A stretch of DNA of 64,000 nucleotides from Alphaproteobacteria bacterium (GCA_017307275.1 JAFKFK010000033.1:1-64000); one strand, 5' to 3'. Shown: positions 33,845 through 42,110, numbered from the stretch's first letter. Numbers and translations: made by a program. The notes: generated by a model from the sequence alone, not told the origin.

Positions 33845-34951
33845 GTGGCCTTCCGCGTATCCTCCCTGCCGTTTCCGATCAAACTGTTTGCCAGTCTGGC
33901 CGCTTTTGTTGTTGTTCTTGCCGTATTGCCGCAGATCGCCGGCTGGCTTGGCATCGCCGCGCTCGTGCTGTGGGCAGTTGTTGTCATCACTCTGCTCCAT
34001 GCGGCGGGCCTCATGCCGGCTTTCATCATGCAGACTATCGTTGGCCAGGCCGCACGCTGGATCGTTGGGACGACGGCCACGCAAACGCCACGTGTACAGG
34101 CACCGCTTCCCATCGGCGCTACGACCTCGACACAAGCGGCGGCACCGATCGGCCGCGCAGACGCACTCAAAAGAGGAGAGGCGGTACTCCGCAAGCTGCG
34201 CGGTACCGATCCGGCCGTCTCGGAGATCCTCAATTCCATTTTGCCGCGCGCGCGGCAGTTTGAGCGGGAGAAGCGGCCACTACTGGGCGCTGCCCGTGGG
34301 TTGGTGGTGATCGTTTCGGGGCCACCCGGCGTCGGCAAATCGACGGTGGCGCGAGCGCTTGCCGATATCTTCTATGGCACCAGTGTCGTGACGAAGCCCG
34401 CGGTGACCGAGATCGAACCACCCGAAGGCGGTCGTTACGGCACACACTGGAAAGAAAGTCTCCAGGAGGCAGCCGACGGCATTGTCATGCTCGACAATGC
34501 TGGCTGGTTAGCCGAAGCCGATCCCCTCACAGGTTCAGTAGCCGGGGATTCCTTTCTTCGCCTGGTTTTCGATACAGCCGAACGACTCCAGGGGCGACTC
34601 ACGGTCATTCTGTCGATTACCGACGGCGACTTGGCAAAACTGGAGGCCACCACTGGCGGCCGCGAAGTGGTGCGACGGCTGACAATCAGGCGGATCGCAA
34701 TGGCGGTACAACCACCGGAATTGCTGGTCGAGTTGCTACGCGATGGCCTTGCCGCGCGTCATATCTCGATACCAGACGGTCTTGGCTCGAAAGTGCGCCG
34801 ATTGATCGTCGAGCTGGCGAACAACGAAGGCGAACGGTTCGATCATGCCGAAGCCATGCGACGGATTGCCGAGCGACTGGAAGAGCAGGTCGCGGCGGCG
34901 GGGAGGCGTGAAGTAACCACAGCCGACCTGGAAGCGGTTTTCGAGACGTAG
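33845..34951 (+). CDS. Membrane-anchored AAA+ ATPase with degenerate Walker B
   Basis: The 368-residue protein has one or two N-terminal transmembrane helices (LFASLAAFVVVLAVLPQIAGW and IAALVLWAVVVITLLHAAG), a linker, and an AAA+ module from about residue 135. Walker A is GPPGVGKST. The Walker B strand reads GIVMLDNAGW, with Asn where the catalytic Glu normally stands, so hydrolysis may be weak or lost. The module resembles CbbX/SpoVK-type AAA proteins. The start is GTG at 33845, with GAGG overlapping the previous stop. It is paired with a canonical AAA+ gene 8 bases downstream, suggesting a mixed ring. Confidence 0.8.
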   Translation: MAFRVSSLPFPIKLFASLAAFVVVLAVLPQIAGWLGIAALVLWAVVVITLLHAAGLMPAFIMQTIVGQAARWIVGTTATQTPRVQAPLPIGATTSTQAAAPIGRADALKRGEAVLRKLRGTDPAVSEILNSILPRARQFEREKRPLLGAARGLVVIVSGPPGVGKSTVARALADIFYGTSVVTKPAVTEIEPPEGGRYGTHWKESLQEAADGIVMLDNAGWLAEADPLTGSVAGDSFLRLVFDTAERLQGRLTVILSITDGDLAKLEATTGGREVVRRLTIRRIAMAVQPPELLVELLRDGLAARHISIPDGLGSKVRRLIVELANNEGERFDHAEAMRRIAERLEEQVAAAGRREVTTADLEAVFET

Positions 34952-34959
34952 GAGCCAAA

Positions 34960-35847
34960 ATGTCAGGAATTCGCATTGCCAACTCGGGAGGCAGCGGCAG
35001 ACGCGAGAACCTCGCCGATATTGTGGCCGAGATGGACGCTCTTGTTGGCCTCGAGAACGTCAAACGGGAACTCAACCGCTTCATCTCGCTGTCGCGCCTG
35101 GCCGTGTTGCGACGAGAGCGCGAGCTGCCCTCGGTCCGGACAAACCTCCATATGGTTTTTTCGGGCCCGCCAGGCACCGGAAAGACGGTGGTTGCGCGCA
35201 AGGTTGGCCGCATGTTGAAGGCGATCCGCCTACTCAAAGGCGGCGATTGTATTGAGGTCGATCGCAGCCAGCTCGTGGCGCCCTATGTCGGCCAAACTGC
35301 GACAAAGACAAGAGAAGTCATAGAGCGTTCGCTGGACAATGTGCTGTTCATTGACGAAGCCTACACGCTTACCAATCAGGGCTCCGACCGGGATCCGTTC
35401 GGTCAGGAGGCGATCGATACTCTGTTGAGGCTGATGGAAAACTACCGAGATCGCCTCGTCATCATCGTCGCTGGCTACGACGGTGAAATGGTCAAGTTCA
35501 TCAACTCCAATCCTGGGCTGGCCAGCCGCTTCAGCCGCTTTGTGAAGTTCAACGCCTATTCGCCGAAGGATCTCACGCAGATTTTCGAGAACATGGTGGC
35601 GGACAGCAAGATGTCGATTGACGATGCGGGTCGACGTGCGGCGGCGCGGGCCGTGAAGGAAATTTCGGACGGTCACGCGAATGACGATACGTTTGGCAAT
35701 GCGCGTGTCATTAGGGGATTTTTCGAGACGATTGTGACCGCACAAGCTGAGCGGCTGTCGCAACAGGAAGATCTCGAGGCGTTGGCCGATGCCGACTTGC
35801 AGACCATCACCGACCAGGATATCGCCGCCGCCGTAGAGGCGATCTGA
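34960..35847 (+). CDS. CbxX/CfqX (SpoVK-like) AAA+ ATPase
   Basis: The 295-residue soluble AAA+ protein has LVGLENVKRELNRFISL, Walker A FSGPPGTGKTVVARKVG, the pore-loop-like QLVAPYVGQTATKTRE, Walker B NVLFIDEAYTLTNQG, sensor 1 VIIVAGYDGEM and the Arg-finger region NPGLASRFSRFVKF, all intact. This is the family that includes Rubisco activase CbbX and the T7SS ATPase EccA. There is no Rubisco gene here, so remodelling of a cluster protein is more likely. An AGGAG ribosome site lies six bases before the ATG. It is flanked by membrane-protein genes at 8-base and 7-base spacing. Confidence 0.9.
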   Translation: MSGIRIANSGGSGRRENLADIVAEMDALVGLENVKRELNRFISLSRLAVLRRERELPSVRTNLHMVFSGPPGTGKTVVARKVGRMLKAIRLLKGGDCIEVDRSQLVAPYVGQTATKTREVIERSLDNVLFIDEAYTLTNQGSDRDPFGQEAIDTLLRLMENYRDRLVIIVAGYDGEMVKFINSNPGLASRFSRFVKFNAYSPKDLTQIFENMVADSKMSIDDAGRRAAARAVKEISDGHANDDTFGNARVIRGFFETIVTAQAERLSQQEDLEALADADLQTITDQDIAAAVEAI

Positions 35848-35854
35848 ACCAGTC

Positions 35855-37648
35855 ATGGGGACGCTAAGCACACTTTGGATCACAGCCCAGAGATTGTGGT
35901 TCTCGGTGCCGCGATGGCGCTGGCTGACCATCGCCGCGATCCTCACGTCGATTGGGGCGTTGCTTTCCGACATGGTGGGATCGAATTCTGGATCGCAGCA
36001 GGCGGGGCCCGGCGGAATACCCAGCCCACCCGTGGCGCAGCCGTCGTCGACAACCTCGTCGACCACGTCGTCAGCAACACGGCCATCCGGGCGCATATCA
36101 CCCGGCCCGCCTATCGATCATCAAGCTCAGCTCCGTCTTGAGAATTTCTACAAGACCTACAAGCAGGTCGAGAACAATCCCGCTGCAGGCGCACGTTGTG
36201 ACGCCAGAGCCACTGCCCTCGCTCGGCTGGCAAGCAACGACGAGGCGGTTGCGTCGCCTGCCCAGAAGGATGCCATTACGGACACCCGGTCCAAATGCGT
36301 CGATGTAATAAGGGAGAGCGACTCGCGCATCCGCACGGCTGTCGCCGCCTGGGAAAAATACAAATCGCATCCTTCCGCAGAAAGTGCTCGGGACGTGCTT
36401 GAGGCGACGCTCACGGACTTTGATCGCGAACGCAATCTGTCCGCCAAAGGCTTACCGGCCAGCGAGATCAGCACCTTGCGCTCCGCCGTTCTCCGCTACG
36501 ATGAGATCATTGATCGGGCGGTCACCGTGGCTGCTCTGTATCGTCCGGGCGATCCGGCGACATTGGATAGTGCGATTTCACTGGCGGAAGGTTGGACAGA
36601 ACTCGGCAAGTTGCCTTTTCCTGTCGTGACGTCGGGCCTGCCTGCCCGAGAGGTCAAAGCAATAGAAGCCATGAAGAGCGCGGAGGGGGCCCTCGGGGAG
36701 GCCGACCATCGCAGCGGGGTCCTGCGGACAGCGCTCGGCAGGGCGCAGGCCGATCCAAAGGGGTTGGCAATCGCGCTGGCCTTGTTAACCCCCTTTGATC
36801 AGGCGCGAGCAAAGGCGGCCGGCGTGGATCTTGTCGGGGCACGCAGTATCGCGCGGGATGCTATCCCGAAAGCGATCGAACCGGCGGCGAAGAACTACGC
36901 TTCCAACCCCACTCGGGCCGATGCTGAGGCGCTGGTCGGCCTCGGCCAGCTCGCCAAGGATCTGGATGCCCGGCTCGATCCGGCTACGGCCGACGTAGTC
37001 GCCCAGGCCGCACGTCACATCATGGACAGCAACCAGCGACTGGCTGAGCTCCGGCGCGTTGCGCACGACTGGATCATCGGCCGGACGAAGGGAACGCCCG
37101 ACAAAGCGCTGGATGACAAGGTAAGGGACGTCTACCGCGTCTATACCGGCGGAACAGGCCAGCTCTATGCATTCGACCGGGCGGCCGCAACTGCGGCAGA
37201 CGATGACGCTCTTCAGACGATCAACGTCGCAATGCTCGAGATCGAGGGACGCCTGGTGCCAGGTACGAGCCGTCGCTCCGTGGCGATCCGGGTCGATACG
37301 AGCCGCCTGTCGAGCATAGATGTCGTCGCCAAGTCACTGCCCGCTGCCTTGACCAAACAGCTCGCCAGCGCGGGTTTCGTCGTTGTGTCGAATGCGGGTG
37401 AAGCCGTGCTCACGCTCGCACTGTCCGACAGTTCTGTGCGCTCACTCAGCATGGATGCCACGGGTCGACAGCAGCGCCAGGTACTGATCGCCGCGACCGC
37501 AACGTGGCGATTCTCGGGAAAGATCGCACGTCTTGGCGATCTGGAAGCCAACGGCGCCGACCGCGACCCCGCGCGGGCGCTTGATCAGGCGATTGACGCC
37601 GTCGCGGCGAATATCGTCCGCTCGCTTGGGGCTCTCATCTCGCAATGA
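35855..37648 (+). CDS. Large membrane-anchored periplasmic protein of the ATPase cluster
   Basis: The 597-residue protein has one N-terminal transmembrane helix (about residues 23-40, WLTIAAILTSIGALLSDMVG), a Ser/Thr/Pro-rich linker, a long helical region (about 90-420), and a compact C-terminal domain of about 120 residues (SVAIRVDTSRLSSIDVVAKS to SLGALISQ). The last ~50 residues are the part copied in the tandem duplication at 38714. No family is recognised; the topology suits a periplasm-spanning scaffold. It begins 7 bases after the CbxX-type gene. Confidence 0.75.
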   Translation: MGTLSTLWITAQRLWFSVPRWRWLTIAAILTSIGALLSDMVGSNSGSQQAGPGGIPSPPVAQPSSTTSSTTSSATRPSGRISPGPPIDHQAQLRLENFYKTYKQVENNPAAGARCDARATALARLASNDEAVASPAQKDAITDTRSKCVDVIRESDSRIRTAVAAWEKYKSHPSAESARDVLEATLTDFDRERNLSAKGLPASEISTLRSAVLRYDEIIDRAVTVAALYRPGDPATLDSAISLAEGWTELGKLPFPVVTSGLPAREVKAIEAMKSAEGALGEADHRSGVLRTALGRAQADPKGLAIALALLTPFDQARAKAAGVDLVGARSIARDAIPKAIEPAAKNYASNPTRADAEALVGLGQLAKDLDARLDPATADVVAQAARHIMDSNQRLAELRRVAHDWIIGRTKGTPDKALDDKVRDVYRVYTGGTGQLYAFDRAAATAADDDALQTINVAMLEIEGRLVPGTSRRSVAIRVDTSRLSSIDVVAKSLPAALTKQLASAGFVVVSNAGEAVLTLALSDSSVRSLSMDATGRQQRQVLIAATATWRFSGKIARLGDLEANGADRDPARALDQAIDAVAANIVRSLGALISQ

Positions 37649-38713
37649 CCTAAAGCGCTCTCCGAAGGCATCCGGCCTGCCCTCGGAGCGGTCGGGTCGC
37701 TCATCTCCCAGTAAAGCCGGCCTCAAATCTCTTGTCGCGTAGTCTGTGCATACTTAGCGTCTGCCGGATAAGAGCGAACTGGGGGCGAATGGACAATGCA
37801 CGCAACACTTCGATGCGCAGCGCTTGCGCTCGTCGCCGTCAGCGTCTTGATGGGGAATAGCTCGCCTGCGGTCGCGCAAGGCAGCCAGCTCACAACGCCC
37901 CCTGGGGCACCTCCTCCGATCCCACCCTCCGTTCCACCTGCTCCGGCTGCTGCTGGCCCGGCGGCGTCAGCTCCGGGAACGCCAGCTACACGACCACCGG
38001 CGACCGCCACGGTTACGCCAACCGGCGTACAACCTCTCAGGATTGGCTCGGTCGAAATAACCCCATCCCGCATTGTTCTTCGCCAAGTTCTAAACAGGAA
38101 CTATGTCTGCCTCGAACCAGTTGTCCGGCTTCGCGCCATGAATATTGGGACTGCCGATTTGCGATTGGCACTGATCAGTGAAGGTCTGAGTGCCACAGAC
38201 GATCTCGGGATCACGTTGCTGCAAGGTGATGCTCGAAACAGATTGGCTCCGGCGGTAGTGGGGGTCACACAGATCGATTCGCTCAACGAATGGAACAACG
38301 TCTCGAGCTCAGGAACGTCGCGCGTCACATTGCTAGCGCCGGGGCAGGCGGTGAGCATTCAACTCACGCGCGGTAAGCAGGCTGGATCAATACACTGCCG
38401 GCAAGATCCGTCCGGCGATTTCCGGCGGAGCTACAGGCCGAGCTCGGTCACGTTCACGGCGAATCTCGGTGTTATCGATATCAGCAACAATGCTGAACTT
38501 CGGACGCTCTCGCTCTTCGATATCCCGGTCGACCTCGCTCGCAACTAGGTCGTGCAATGGCTCCGTCAATCGCCAGCTATCGCGAAGCGCGGACCGACTT
38601 CCTCGCCTATATTTTGGTCGGGGTGGGCGTCGTCGTCCTTATCTATTTGCTTCCAAAGGGATCTGCGGGACAGACAGTCTGGTTGGGCTGCACCGTGGTC
38701 CTGTTCGGAGGAT
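37485..38713 (+). repeat. Tandem duplication, copy 1 (about 1.23 kb)
   Basis: This unit runs from inside the 3' end of the 597-residue gene, through the 250-residue exported-protein gene, into the first ~53 codons of a copy of the VirD4-like gene. It aligns along its length with 38714-39941. The units begin at matching TGATCGYCGCG words (37485-37495, 38714-38724, 39942-39952), and unit sizes are 1229 and 1228 bases. Both intergenic regions and coding frames are shared. Scattered differences show the event is not recent. Confidence 0.85.
37796..38548 (+). CDS. Sec-exported protein, paralogue A
   Basis: The 250-residue protein has a signal peptide (MHATLRCAALALVAVSVLMG, cleavage after AVAQ near residue 28), a Pro/Ala-rich linker (PPGAPPPIPPSVPPAPAAAG) and a domain of about 170 residues with two Cys in YVCLEP and SIHCRQD that could form a disulfide. 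The predicted fold is beta-rich (Ig-like pattern FTANLGVIDISNN). It is the twin of the 39009 gene created by tandem duplication. Differences are mostly conservative and both frames are intact, implying selection on both. A role as secreted component or substrate is inferred. Confidence 0.75.
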   Translation: MHATLRCAALALVAVSVLMGNSSPAVAQGSQLTTPPGAPPPIPPSVPPAPAAAGPAASAPGTPATRPPATATVTPTGVQPLRIGSVEITPSRIVLRQVLNRNYVCLEPVVRLRAMNIGTADLRLALISEGLSATDDLGITLLQGDARNRLAPAVVGVTQIDSLNEWNNVSSSGTSRVTLLAPGQAVSIQLTRGKQAGSIHCRQDPSGDFRRSYRPSSVTFTANLGVIDISNNAELRTLSLFDIPVDLARN

Positions 38714-38877
38714 TGATCGTCGCGGCTGCCACGTGGCGATTCTCGGGAAGGATCGCGCGTCTCGGCGATCTGGAAGCCAACGGCACCGACCGCGACCTGG
38801 CGCGGGCACGTGACCATGCGATCGACGCCGTCGCGGCAAACATCGTCCGTTCGCTCGGGGCACTCATCTCCCAATGA
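38557..38877 (+). CDS. Chimeric ORF formed at the duplication junction (106 aa)
   Basis: Residues 1 to about 56 repeat the N-terminus of the VirD4-like protein (MAPSIASYREARTDFLAYIL with two transmembrane helices). Residues from about 57 repeat the C-terminal tail of the 597-residue protein (TWRFSGRIARLGDLEANGTD to SLGALISQ). The switch occurs at TGATCGTCGCG (38714-38724). The frame stays open through the join and has kept its start context, so a 106-residue membrane protein may be made, though it may equally be a by-product. The upstream spacing to paralogue A (8 bases) matches that of the real VirD4-like gene. Confidence 0.6.
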   Translation: MAPSIASYREARTDFLAYILVGVGVVVLIYLLPKGSAGQTVWLGCTVVLFGGLIVAAATWRFSGRIARLGDLEANGTDRDLARARDHAIDAVAANIVRSLGALISQ

Positions 38878-39941
38878 TCCAGACCGCAGGCTGATCTCCA
38901 GGGGGCGGGTCGCTCATCTCCCAGTCGCGTCGGCCTCAAATCTCTTGTCGCGTTGCTGGTGCATACTTAGCGTCTGCTGAATGAGAACGATCTGGGGGCA
39001 AATGGACAATGTACGCAACACTTCGATGCGCAGCGCTTGCGCTCGTTGGCATTGGCGTCCTGACTGAGAGTAGCGCGGTCGCGGTCGCGCAAGGCAGCCA
39101 GCTCACGACGCCCCCTGGGGCCCCGCCTGCGATCCCGCCGTCCGCGCCACCTGCTCCGGCTGCCGTCGGTCCGGCGGCATCAGCTCCAGGAACTCTGGCT
39201 ACACGGTCGCCGGTGCCTGCTATGACTGCCCCCGCTGTGGTTGCGCCATCTGGAGTGCAGCCTCTCAGGATCGGCCCAGTCGAGATAACGCCGTCCCGCG
39301 TAGTCCTCCGCCAAGTTGTGAACCAGAGCCACGTCTGCCTCGAACCAGTTGTCCGGGTTCGTGCCACGAACGTTGGGACTGCCGATCTGCGCGTCGCATT
39401 GATCAGTGAAGGTCTGAGTGCCACTGACGATCTTGGGATCACGTTGCTGCGAAGCGTTACTCAATACGGAGTGGCTCCAACTGTCGTTGGGGTCACTCAG
39501 ATTGATTCGCTCAACGAGTGGAACAACGTGTCGACCTCCGGGACGTCGCGTGTCACTTTGCTTGCACCGGGGCAGTCGGTAGGCATTCAGCTCACACGGG
39601 GCGGCCACGCTGCAACGATCCACTGTCGGGAAGATCCGTCTGGTGATTTTCGGCGAAGCTACAGGCCGAGTTCGGTCACGTTTACAGCGAATCTCGGTAT
39701 CATCGACATCAGCGGCAATCCTGAACTTCGGACACTTTCGCTATTTGATCTCCCGATCGACCTCGCTCGCAACTAGGCCGCGCAATGGCTCCGTCAATCG
39801 CCAGCTATCGCGAAGCGCGGACAAACTTCCTTGCCTATCTCTTGGTCGGGATGGGCGTCGTCGCCCTTATCTATTTGCTTCCCAAAGGATCTGCAGGGCC
39901 GACAGTCCGGTTGGGTTACACGGTGGTCCTCTTCGGAGGAT
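38714..39941 (+). repeat. Tandem duplication, copy 2 (about 1.23 kb)
   Basis: This is the second unit of the direct repeat described for 37485-38713. It begins in the chimeric ORF, contains paralogue B, and ends inside the 5' part of the true VirD4-like gene. The shared leader before the exported-protein genes (AAATCTCTTGTCGCGT and GCATACTTAGCGTCTG) is kept in both copies, suggesting that regulatory sequence was duplicated too. Confidence 0.85.
39009..39776 (+). CDS. Sec-exported protein, paralogue B
   Basis: This 255-residue twin of paralogue A has signal peptide MYATLRCAALALVGIGVLTE with cleavage after VAVAQ, and a slightly longer Pro/Ala linker (PAMTAPAVVAPSGVQPLRIG). Conserved blocks such as PVEITPSRVVLRQVVN, ALISEGLSATDDLGITLL and RPSSVTFTANLGIIDIS are nearly identical in both, and both Cys are kept. 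The length difference is confined to the linker. It is followed 8 bases later by the complete VirD4-like ATPase gene, the probable ancestral order. Confidence 0.75.
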   Translation: MYATLRCAALALVGIGVLTESSAVAVAQGSQLTTPPGAPPAIPPSAPPAPAAVGPAASAPGTLATRSPVPAMTAPAVVAPSGVQPLRIGPVEITPSRVVLRQVVNQSHVCLEPVVRVRATNVGTADLRVALISEGLSATDDLGITLLRSVTQYGVAPTVVGVTQIDSLNEWNNVSTSGTSRVTLLAPGQSVGIQLTRGGHAATIHCREDPSGDFRRSYRPSSVTFTANLGIIDISGNPELRTLSLFDLPIDLARN

Positions 39942-41971
39942 TGATCGTCGCGCTATCGGCCTTTACCGGACCGCTAGGTGACTTTCTGCGCTTGAAAGCC
40001 GAGGTCGGCTGGCGCGATGCCGGAGACGAGATTCGCTCGCTTCAATTGGCGCTTGCCAGCAGAATCGAAAGACTTACCGAACGGCTTGCCTGGATTCTGC
40101 TGGTAGCGGTCACCGCCCTGTTTCTATGCGTTCTCGCAAAGTGGGATTTTGCCAAAGCGCTCCTCGGAGGGCCGTCGACTTACCTGCGCTGGCTGTTCTG
40201 GCTCGCGATAGTCGCCATACCTGTTGAACTGTTCCTGTCGACGCACCGAATCTCGGAAATCGCTACAATCAAACGGGCAATCAGACGCCAGCTACAAGTC
40301 GGCGGCTGGAAGGAGGACAGCGAAGAGGAGGTGGATGTTCAGGAAGAAGCGTTGCTTGGGCCCTCGGTTGTCGTCTCTGCGCCGCTTGCCTTTAAAGCCG
40401 GCGGGTTGGAGTGGAACTGGAGCGATTTCCAGCGCAACGCAATTGTGTTCGGCGCAACGGGCAGCGGGAAGACAGCGACGGTGCTCAATGCATTCCTCGA
40501 CGGGCTCCTTTCATCCACTGCACATGATCGTTCAACGGCGGCCGCGGCTCTGATTCTGGATCCAAAGGGCGACTATCACCAAAAGCTCGGTGTACTGATG
40601 GGGCGCATCGGACGCAGTGCCGATTTGCGAATCCTCGATCCATCGCAGCCGGCGAACTCAGTTAAATGGAATCCGTTTGACAGTCCGGACGATGCCTTAG
40701 AGATCGCCGGTCGATTTGCTGCAGTCCTCGCCCTGATGGGCATGAGGTCGACTCAAGACACGTTCTTCATCGACAGCGCCAAGACTTTCCTGCGCCACGC
40801 GATCGGGTTGCTCCGAGCGGTCGAGCCGGCTGATACGCCACCGAGCTTCGCGCGCGTGCTGATGTTGGTGAGCCAGCAGCACAGGGTGATCACCGAGTCC
40901 ATTCTCTTCCTGCTGCGTTGCGCTTGCCAGGAGCTGGGCAGGCCAGTCACAAAGGAAGCCCTTCTAGCCTTGAGGACCGAGAGCAGCGCTTACCGGCAGC
41001 TCGTTGCCGACCTCGACGCCAAGGGACCTAGGGGCGACGCCATCGCGTCTTACCTCCGACGTTGGACCAGCGACACCGATGACGAGCACCAGGAATATTG
41101 GGCAGGAGTGGCTGCCGACTTCGATCGGGCTGCAGAGCTGGGACCTGCGACCTTCACCCAGGGTACCGAAGTAGCTGTCGCTATCGAGTACCTTCTCAAC
41201 ACCTGGATAAAGATGCCAGATCGGACGCAGGGTAGCATTCAATCGCAACTTACCCTGATGCTCGATCCGTTTGTCGTGGAGCCCTATCGAACGCTGTTTT
41301 CCGGACGGTCGAGCGCAACGATGGCCCAGGTGCTGGACGAGGGGCTCGTTTTCTACTCGTTCATGCCGATTGAGGATCGGCCCGAGATGGCGAAGCTCAT
41401 CAATACGATGCTTAAGCTCGACTATTATCGACAGGTGCTGCTGAGGCTCGACAAGAAGCGACCGAGCTTGTTCTTCTGTGACGAGTTTCAGACATTCTTC
41501 ACATCTGACGCCGGCCGCGGCGACGGTCCGTTCTTCAGTCGTTCCCGGCAATCGTTTCACGCCAACGTCGTTGCCACTCAGAACTACGGAGGGTTGCTTG
41601 CAGAAGCATCCAAGCCGGAGATCGTGCGCAACTTCATGGGCAACTGTGCGATCAAATTGTTTCTGCGCAACACAGATGGTGAAACCAACGAACTCGCCAG
41701 CAAAGAGGTCTTTGGTGAGTACAGCGCAGTCGTAGTCAACCTCAGCGAAAGCGGTTCCGTCCGAGGCGGCAGCGGTGGTTTTGCTCAGACCGGATCGATG
41801 GGTGAACAACTTCTACGCCAGCGTCGAGTGCCGCCCGAGCGTTTCTCTTCCCTCGCGGTGCCGGATCGCGTCATAGGCACAGACTACGCCGAGGCGATGC
41901 TACACTTGAGTACGCGAAGTGACGTTGTTGCACGGCGCCTCAAGTTCAAGCTGCACCCTTTGGACAGCTAG
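39785..41971 (+). CDS. VirD4/TraD-like membrane-anchored P-loop ATPase
   Basis: The 728-residue protein has about four transmembrane helices in the first 165 residues (for example FLAYLLVGMGVVALIYLLP and YLRWLFWLAIVAIPVELFLS), then a RecA-like motor. Walker A is VFGATGSGKTATVLN, Walker B is SLFFCDEFQTFF and the VVATQNYGGLL motif follows, as in VirD4/TraD/TraG-type coupling proteins, which pump DNA or proteins through conjugation or secretion machines. No relaxase or VirB genes are nearby, so it may energise a different machine. The C-terminus resembles TraM-recognition regions. It ends the cluster, apart from the small gene at 41979. Confidence 0.85.
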   Translation: MAPSIASYREARTNFLAYLLVGMGVVALIYLLPKGSAGPTVRLGYTVVLFGGLIVALSAFTGPLGDFLRLKAEVGWRDAGDEIRSLQLALASRIERLTERLAWILLVAVTALFLCVLAKWDFAKALLGGPSTYLRWLFWLAIVAIPVELFLSTHRISEIATIKRAIRRQLQVGGWKEDSEEEVDVQEEALLGPSVVVSAPLAFKAGGLEWNWSDFQRNAIVFGATGSGKTATVLNAFLDGLLSSTAHDRSTAAAALILDPKGDYHQKLGVLMGRIGRSADLRILDPSQPANSVKWNPFDSPDDALEIAGRFAAVLALMGMRSTQDTFFIDSAKTFLRHAIGLLRAVEPADTPPSFARVLMLVSQQHRVITESILFLLRCACQELGRPVTKEALLALRTESSAYRQLVADLDAKGPRGDAIASYLRRWTSDTDDEHQEYWAGVAADFDRAAELGPATFTQGTEVAVAIEYLLNTWIKMPDRTQGSIQSQLTLMLDPFVVEPYRTLFSGRSSATMAQVLDEGLVFYSFMPIEDRPEMAKLINTMLKLDYYRQVLLRLDKKRPSLFFCDEFQTFFTSDAGRGDGPFFSRSRQSFHANVVATQNYGGLLAEASKPEIVRNFMGNCAIKLFLRNTDGETNELASKEVFGEYSAVVVNLSESGSVRGGSGGFAQTGSMGEQLLRQRRVPPERFSSLAVPDRVIGTDYAEAMLHLSTRSDVVARRLKFKLHPLDS

Positions 41972-41978
41972 GCATGCC

Positions 41979-42110
41979 ATGGTGAAGAAGGCTTTTCTAC
42001 TTTGCTTATTGCTTGGCGGATTGTTGTTCATGTCCGACACGCTCAACGCCATTGAGAAGAATGCGGGGCGGCATTTTTGGTGGATGAAGCAGTATGCGAC
42101 GCCTCCTTAG
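41979..42110 (+). CDS. Small hydrophobic peptide gene (43 aa)
   Basis: An ATG seven bases after the VirD4-like stop opens MVKKAFLLCLLLGGLLFMSD followed by TLNAIEKNAGRHFWWMKQYATPP. The start is a basic-hydrophobic signal or transmembrane segment, and the tail is aromatic-rich. The tight spacing suggests it belongs to the same operon. It is too short for a family call; a membrane peptide is likely if expressed. Confidence 0.45.
   Translation: MVKKAFLLCLLLGGLLFMSDTLNAIEKNAGRHFWWMKQYATPP

Noticed and set aside
34960..35847. Rubisco activase CbbX
   Set aside because: The AAA+ fold matches, but no cbbL/cbbS lies nearby and the neighbours are membrane proteins, so the name would mislead.
32775..42110. 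Calling the cluster a conjugation (type IV secretion) locus
   Set aside because: Only a VirD4/TraD-like ATPase is present; no relaxase, VirB4, VirB6-10 or pilin could be found.
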